In this document: positions 61,006-64,000 of the stretch, piece after piece | How positions within the stretch are numbered: the stretch's first letter is position 1 | How the letters are laid out: each line of letters opens with the position of its first letter | Source: Gorillibacterium massiliense | GTDB lineage: Bacteria > Bacillota > Bacilli > Paenibacillales > NBRC-103111 | NCBI RefSeq assembly: GCF_000455485.1 | Contig: NZ_CBQR020000009.1 | Span: 1 to 64,000, forward strand | Direction of reading: 5' to 3' | Length of the DNA stretch: 64,000 nucleotides | Translations under genes and position numbers: made by a program | The notes under the pieces: model-generated | Database searches by the model: none | Seen by the model: the letters and a program-made list of their open reading frames with translations, nothing else | Told to the model about the DNA's origin: nothing

Positions 61006-63282
61006 ATGGAACGACATTTAAAAGTCCGATCCTTGTTGATCGGTATCTTTTTTTTCCTGCTGTTTTTTGTACTCATTGGTCGTTTATATGTGTTACAGGT
61101 GGTCGAAGCTTCGGAATTGCGCAGCAAGGCGGACGATTTGTGGACTTCGGAAGAGACCCTCCAACCCGTCCGCGGTTCCATAACCGACCGTAACGGCAAG
61201 CCACTGGCCGAAGAAGGCGTCGCCTATACCGTCGCGGTGAATCCCCTGATGATCCATGAACGGGGAATTGAACGGGAAGCTGCCCACGGGTTGGCGAAGA
61301 TTTTGAGCACTTCCCAAGACCCCGCCGCAAACGCCGATCTTGAAGAGAAAATCTATAAGATGGTGACCAAGAAGAAGCCGAGCAGCGACAAATTCGCGGT
61401 GGAGGTAGAGATCCGCAACGAAGGTTGGAAGATCGACGCGGATATCAAGGACCAGGTGGACCAGTTCGTTGACCAATTGAAAACCGATTTGAAGGAAAAG
61501 AAGGATCTGCATTTTAAAGAGGTTGGGATCTATACCAAAAAGACGACAAAGCGCATGTATCCGAATAACCGACTGGCTTCGCAGCTCCTCGGCTTCATAA
61601 ACCGGGACGGCGTCGCGCAAGCGGGTCTCGAACGCTATATGGACGAAGATTTAACCGGTACTCCCGGTATGCTGAAACGCAAGCGGGACTTGAAGGGCGT
61701 GGAAATTCCCAACTCCCAAATGACCTTAGTGCCTGCCGTTAACGGAAAAAGCGTGAGCCTGACCATCGACCAGAATATTCAATATTATACCGAGACGGCG
61801 CTGCGGAAAGCCTATGAAACCTATAAGCCGAAGAGCATGACCGCCATCGCTGTCAATCCGAAGACGATGGAGATATTGGCCATGGCCAGCCTGCCGGATT
61901 ACAATCCGAATAAATATTGGGAATCTCCGCAGGAGAATTACATCAATCACGCCATCTCCGACCAATTCGAGCCGGGTTCTACCTTTAAGCTGGTGACGCT
62001 GGCCGGCGCTATCGAAGAGAAAATCTGGACGCCAGATGCACTGTATAAATCGGGTAATATTAAGCTCCCCAACATGCCGCTCATTCAGGATTACCAGTTT
62101 TACGGCTGGGGAGAAAACGGCTATATCTCCTTCATGGAAGGGTTAATCCGTTCCAGCAACGTGGCTTTCGTTAAAATGGGCTATGAAGGCTTGGGGACGA
62201 ATCGGTTCACGGATTACATTAAACGTTTTGGCTTCGGCCAGAAAACGGGAGTCGATTTGCCGGGAGAAGCCACCGGTTTGGTGGATATGAAGTGGCAGTC
62301 TGACTTTGCCCGAGCCACTTATGGCCAGTCCATTACCGTAACGGCCATGCAGGAAGTGGCCGCCTATGCCGCTATTGCCACCGGTGGTGAACTCAAGAAG
62401 CCGCAAATTATTAAAAGCATTTTTGATACGGAAACGGGAAAAGCGATTCAAACCTTTCAACCGGAAACGGTACGGCGAATCGTATCCGAAGAGACGGCGC
62501 GGCAAGCATCCCTAGATTTGGAGAAGGTCGTTACCGATGAACACGGAACAGGCCGCAAGGCGTTCATCAATGGCTACCGGGTTGCAGGAAAAACGGGGAC
62601 GGCAAACATTGTCGTTAACCCGAAAGAAGGATATGCCGACGGCACTTGGCTTGTTTCTTTTATCGGTTATGCGCCTGTGGAAGATCCCCAAATTCTCGTC
62701 GCGGTCATTGCCGACCAACCGCAAATCGGCGGGGATTACCACAAAGGCGGCGATGTCACCATGCCGGCTTTTAAAGACATCATGATTCCGAGCTTAGCGT
62801 ATTTGGGTGTTCCCTCTAGCGTCAGCAAGGAGAAAACCGAGATAACCGAGGCTCTGGCGACGGTGCCTGACGTGGTCGGTCTTTCCTTACAGGAGGCGAA
62901 AAATAAATTGGCCGCCGCCGGATTGACGGCGCAAACCTTGGGCAACGGCGAGAAGGTAACCAGCCAGCTACCCAAGGTCGGAAGCGATGTTCTTATGAAC
63001 AACAGCGTCTTTATCATCGCAGGCGATGCCAGCACGGCGGATGTCCCGGATTTAACGGGGCTATCTCTCCGGGATACACTGGAGATTGCTGCTTTGCTTA
63101 AGGCAGAGGTCCGTTCAACCGGTGAGGGTTTTGTCGTAGGCCAAAACCTGACTGAGGAGAACGGGAAGCGGGTACTGAAGCTGGAGTTAGCCCCTTATAA
63201 TCAAAATCCGCCCGATGTGAAACCTTTAGACGGAGAGAAAGCGAATCAACCATCCAAAACGCAGGATAAGCAGAACAATTGA
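61006..63282 (+). CDS. pbpB: Penicillin-binding protein 2B-type septal transpeptidase (FtsI), with PASTA domains
   Basis: 758 residues; the ATG follows the ftsL TGA directly. N-terminal membrane helix (LLIGIFFFLLFFVLIGRLYVL), PBP dimerisation domain, then the transpeptidase with STFK (S325-K328), SSN (383-385) and KTG (529-531). Two C-terminal PASTA domains follow (VPDVVGLSLQEAKNKLAAAGL, VPDLTGLSLRDTLEIAALL) and a hydrophilic tail. The enzyme cross-links septal peptidoglycan with FtsW. Standard dcw position. Confidence 0.96.
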   Translation: MERHLKVRSLLIGIFFFLLFFVLIGRLYVLQVVEASELRSKADDLWTSEETLQPVRGSITDRNGKPLAEEGVAYTVAVNPLMIHERGIEREAAHGLAKILSTSQDPAANADLEEKIYKMVTKKKPSSDKFAVEVEIRNEGWKIDADIKDQVDQFVDQLKTDLKEKKDLHFKEVGIYTKKTTKRMYPNNRLASQLLGFINRDGVAQAGLERYMDEDLTGTPGMLKRKRDLKGVEIPNSQMTLVPAVNGKSVSLTIDQNIQYYTETALRKAYETYKPKSMTAIAVNPKTMEILAMASLPDYNPNKYWESPQENYINHAISDQFEPGSTFKLVTLAGAIEEKIWTPDALYKSGNIKLPNMPLIQDYQFYGWGENGYISFMEGLIRSSNVAFVKMGYEGLGTNRFTDYIKRFGFGQKTGVDLPGEATGLVDMKWQSDFARATYGQSITVTAMQEVAAYAAIATGGELKKPQIIKSIFDTETGKAIQTFQPETVRRIVSEETARQASLDLEKVVTDEHGTGRKAFINGYRVAGKTGTANIVVNPKEGYADGTWLVSFIGYAPVEDPQILVAVIADQPQIGGDYHKGGDVTMPAFKDIMIPSLAYLGVPSSVSKEKTEITEALATVPDVVGLSLQEAKNKLAAAGLTAQTLGNGEKVTSQLPKVGSDVLMNNSVFIIAGDASTADVPDLTGLSLRDTLEIAALLKAEVRSTGEGFVVGQNLTEENGKRVLKLELAPYNQNPPDVKPLDGEKANQPSKTQDKQNN

Positions 63283-63347
63283 TTCTGCCAATGCCCCGGA
63301 TGTAAACCCTGTTCTATCTCCTGTCACACACGAATAGGCATGATATG

Positions 63348-63388
63348 AGCCGTACACCGCCCGTCCCAAACGACGGGCTTAGACGGCT
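63348..63388 (+). other. Intercistronic hairpin between pbpB and spoVD
   Basis: AGCCGT and ACGGCT enclose GCCCGTC/GACGGGC, giving 13 bp in two tiers. No T-run. It may mark an RNA end or limit read-through from the vegetative pbpB transcript into the sporulation gene spoVD. Confidence 0.55.
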
Positions 63389-63429
63389 TCCATAATCATC
63401 TCTTCGTGGACAAGGAGGATCGATCGGGC

Positions 63430-64000
63430 ATGCGTGTTTCCAGCGTAACGCTGCGGCGCCGACTCTGGTTTACTCTACTTGCAGGGGCTGTCATTTTCGT
63501 TGTATTGATGGTACGATTGGCGTATGTTCAGCTTTGGATAGGGCCTGACTTGGCAAAGAAAGCGGAAGACTCCTGGCGCAGAGAAATTACGGTTACCGAC
63601 AAACGGGGAGAAATCTGGGATCGCAACGGAGATAAGCTTGCCTATAATATCAGTTCACCTACCGTTTTCGCCGTTCCTGTGCAAGTCAAGGACCCGGCTG
63701 GCACTGCCCGCAAGCTTGCTTTCATTTTGCAGATGGACGAGAGCAAGGTTCTGGAGTTGGTGCAGAAGCCGAAGGTCATGCTGGTGTACATCAAACCCGG
63801 CGGGCGTAAAATTTCTGAAGAGAAAGCGGAGGAGATCCGCAAAGCCAACCTGCCTGGTATCTATGTTGCCGAAGATAATAAACGTTACTATCCCTATGGC
63901 GGCTTGGCTGCCCATATTCTTGGCTTTACGGGAATCGACAACCAAGGCCTCTCTGGAATAGAAGCCGAATACAACAAGGAATTGACGGGAATTAAAGGCA
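63430..64000 (+). CDS. spoVD: Stage V sporulation protein D (partial)
   Basis: 190 residues visible; ATG 63430 with AAGGAGGAT upstream. N-terminal helix (LWFTLLAGAVIFVVLMVRLAYVQLW), then the dimerisation domain of class B PBPs (KRGEIWDRNGDKLAYNISSPTVFAVP, GGLAAHILGFTGIDNQGLSGIEAEYN). SpoVD makes the spore cortex with SpoVE. The name rests on position directly after pbpB, as in B. subtilis; the transpeptidase and PASTA parts lie beyond the window. Confidence 0.9.
   Translation, partial: MRVSSVTLRRRLWFTLLAGAVIFVVLMVRLAYVQLWIGPDLAKKAEDSWRREITVTDKRGEIWDRNGDKLAYNISSPTVFAVPVQVKDPAGTARKLAFILQMDESKVLELVQKPKVMLVYIKPGGRKISEEKAEEIRKANLPGIYVAEDNKRYYPYGGLAAHILGFTGIDNQGLSGIEAEYNKELTGIKG

Overview
This window comes from a spore-forming, Gram-positive Firmicute, most likely Paenibacillus or a close relative. 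The evidence is gene content and order (yqfC-yqfD-phoH-pgpH-ybeY-dgkA-cdd-era-yqzL-recO, then ppsR-yqxD-dnaG-sigA-trmK-yqfO; typA-ylaH and ylaK; mraZ-rsmH-ftsL-pbpB-spoVD). It is also supported by a type-B RNase P RNA, many sporulation genes, strong AGGAGG ribosome sites, frequent TTG/GTG starts, and a Paenibacillus-style YesM/AraC/LplABC sugar-uptake block. No plasmid, phage, CRISPR or insertion-sequence genes are visible.

Layout. 1-803: PadR regulator and a membrane partner, minus strand. 978-17142: a long plus-strand housekeeping run covering sporulation (yqfC, yqfD), RNA maturation (ybeY, era, phoH), c-di-AMP breakdown (pgpH), lipid kinase, cytidine deaminase, repair (recO), primase, the vegetative sigma factor, a tRNA methyltransferase and yqfO. 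17143-18014: two palindromic elements, the rnpB promoter, RNase P RNA and a terminator shared with the opposing operon. 18024-25252: a minus-strand lipoprotein/permease sugar importer and its two-component system. 25390-28165: spore-coat transglutaminase tgl behind a subtilisin-like lipoprotein. 28373-34850: ypuI, DUF1540, lytic transglycosylase, nifZ-thiI, a pterin dehydratase, TerC and small membrane proteins. 34989-40031: the typA/yla block. 40309-47547: an orphan binding protein, a PcsB-like coiled-coil protein, lipoproteins, a MidA-type methyltransferase, gerR/rsfA-like regulator and panE. 47783-53448: oppABCDF. 53581-59000: DUF4349 lipoprotein, bshC, ahcY and two unknown proteins. 59041-64000: start of the division and cell-wall (dcw) cluster, running off the end inside spoVD.

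How the genes fit together: most are core growth and sporulation genes in B. subtilis-like neighbourhoods, but two blocks that lie far apart in B. subtilis (the yqf block and the yla/yll block) are joined here. Accessory content is mainly nutrient uptake (sugar and peptide ABC systems) and cell-surface lipoproteins.

Main things to check: two conserved genes, yqfD and bshC, are each broken by a small frameshift; a 21-bp stem buries the tgl start codon; a roughly 41-nt palindromic repeat occurs twice in opposite orientation; there are three 10-nt direct repeats at the start of the mraZ transcript; and a long imperfect palindrome sits between yqfO and rnpB. I saw no clearly undescribed multigene system. 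The tgl hairpin and the palindromic repeats are the best candidates for new biology.
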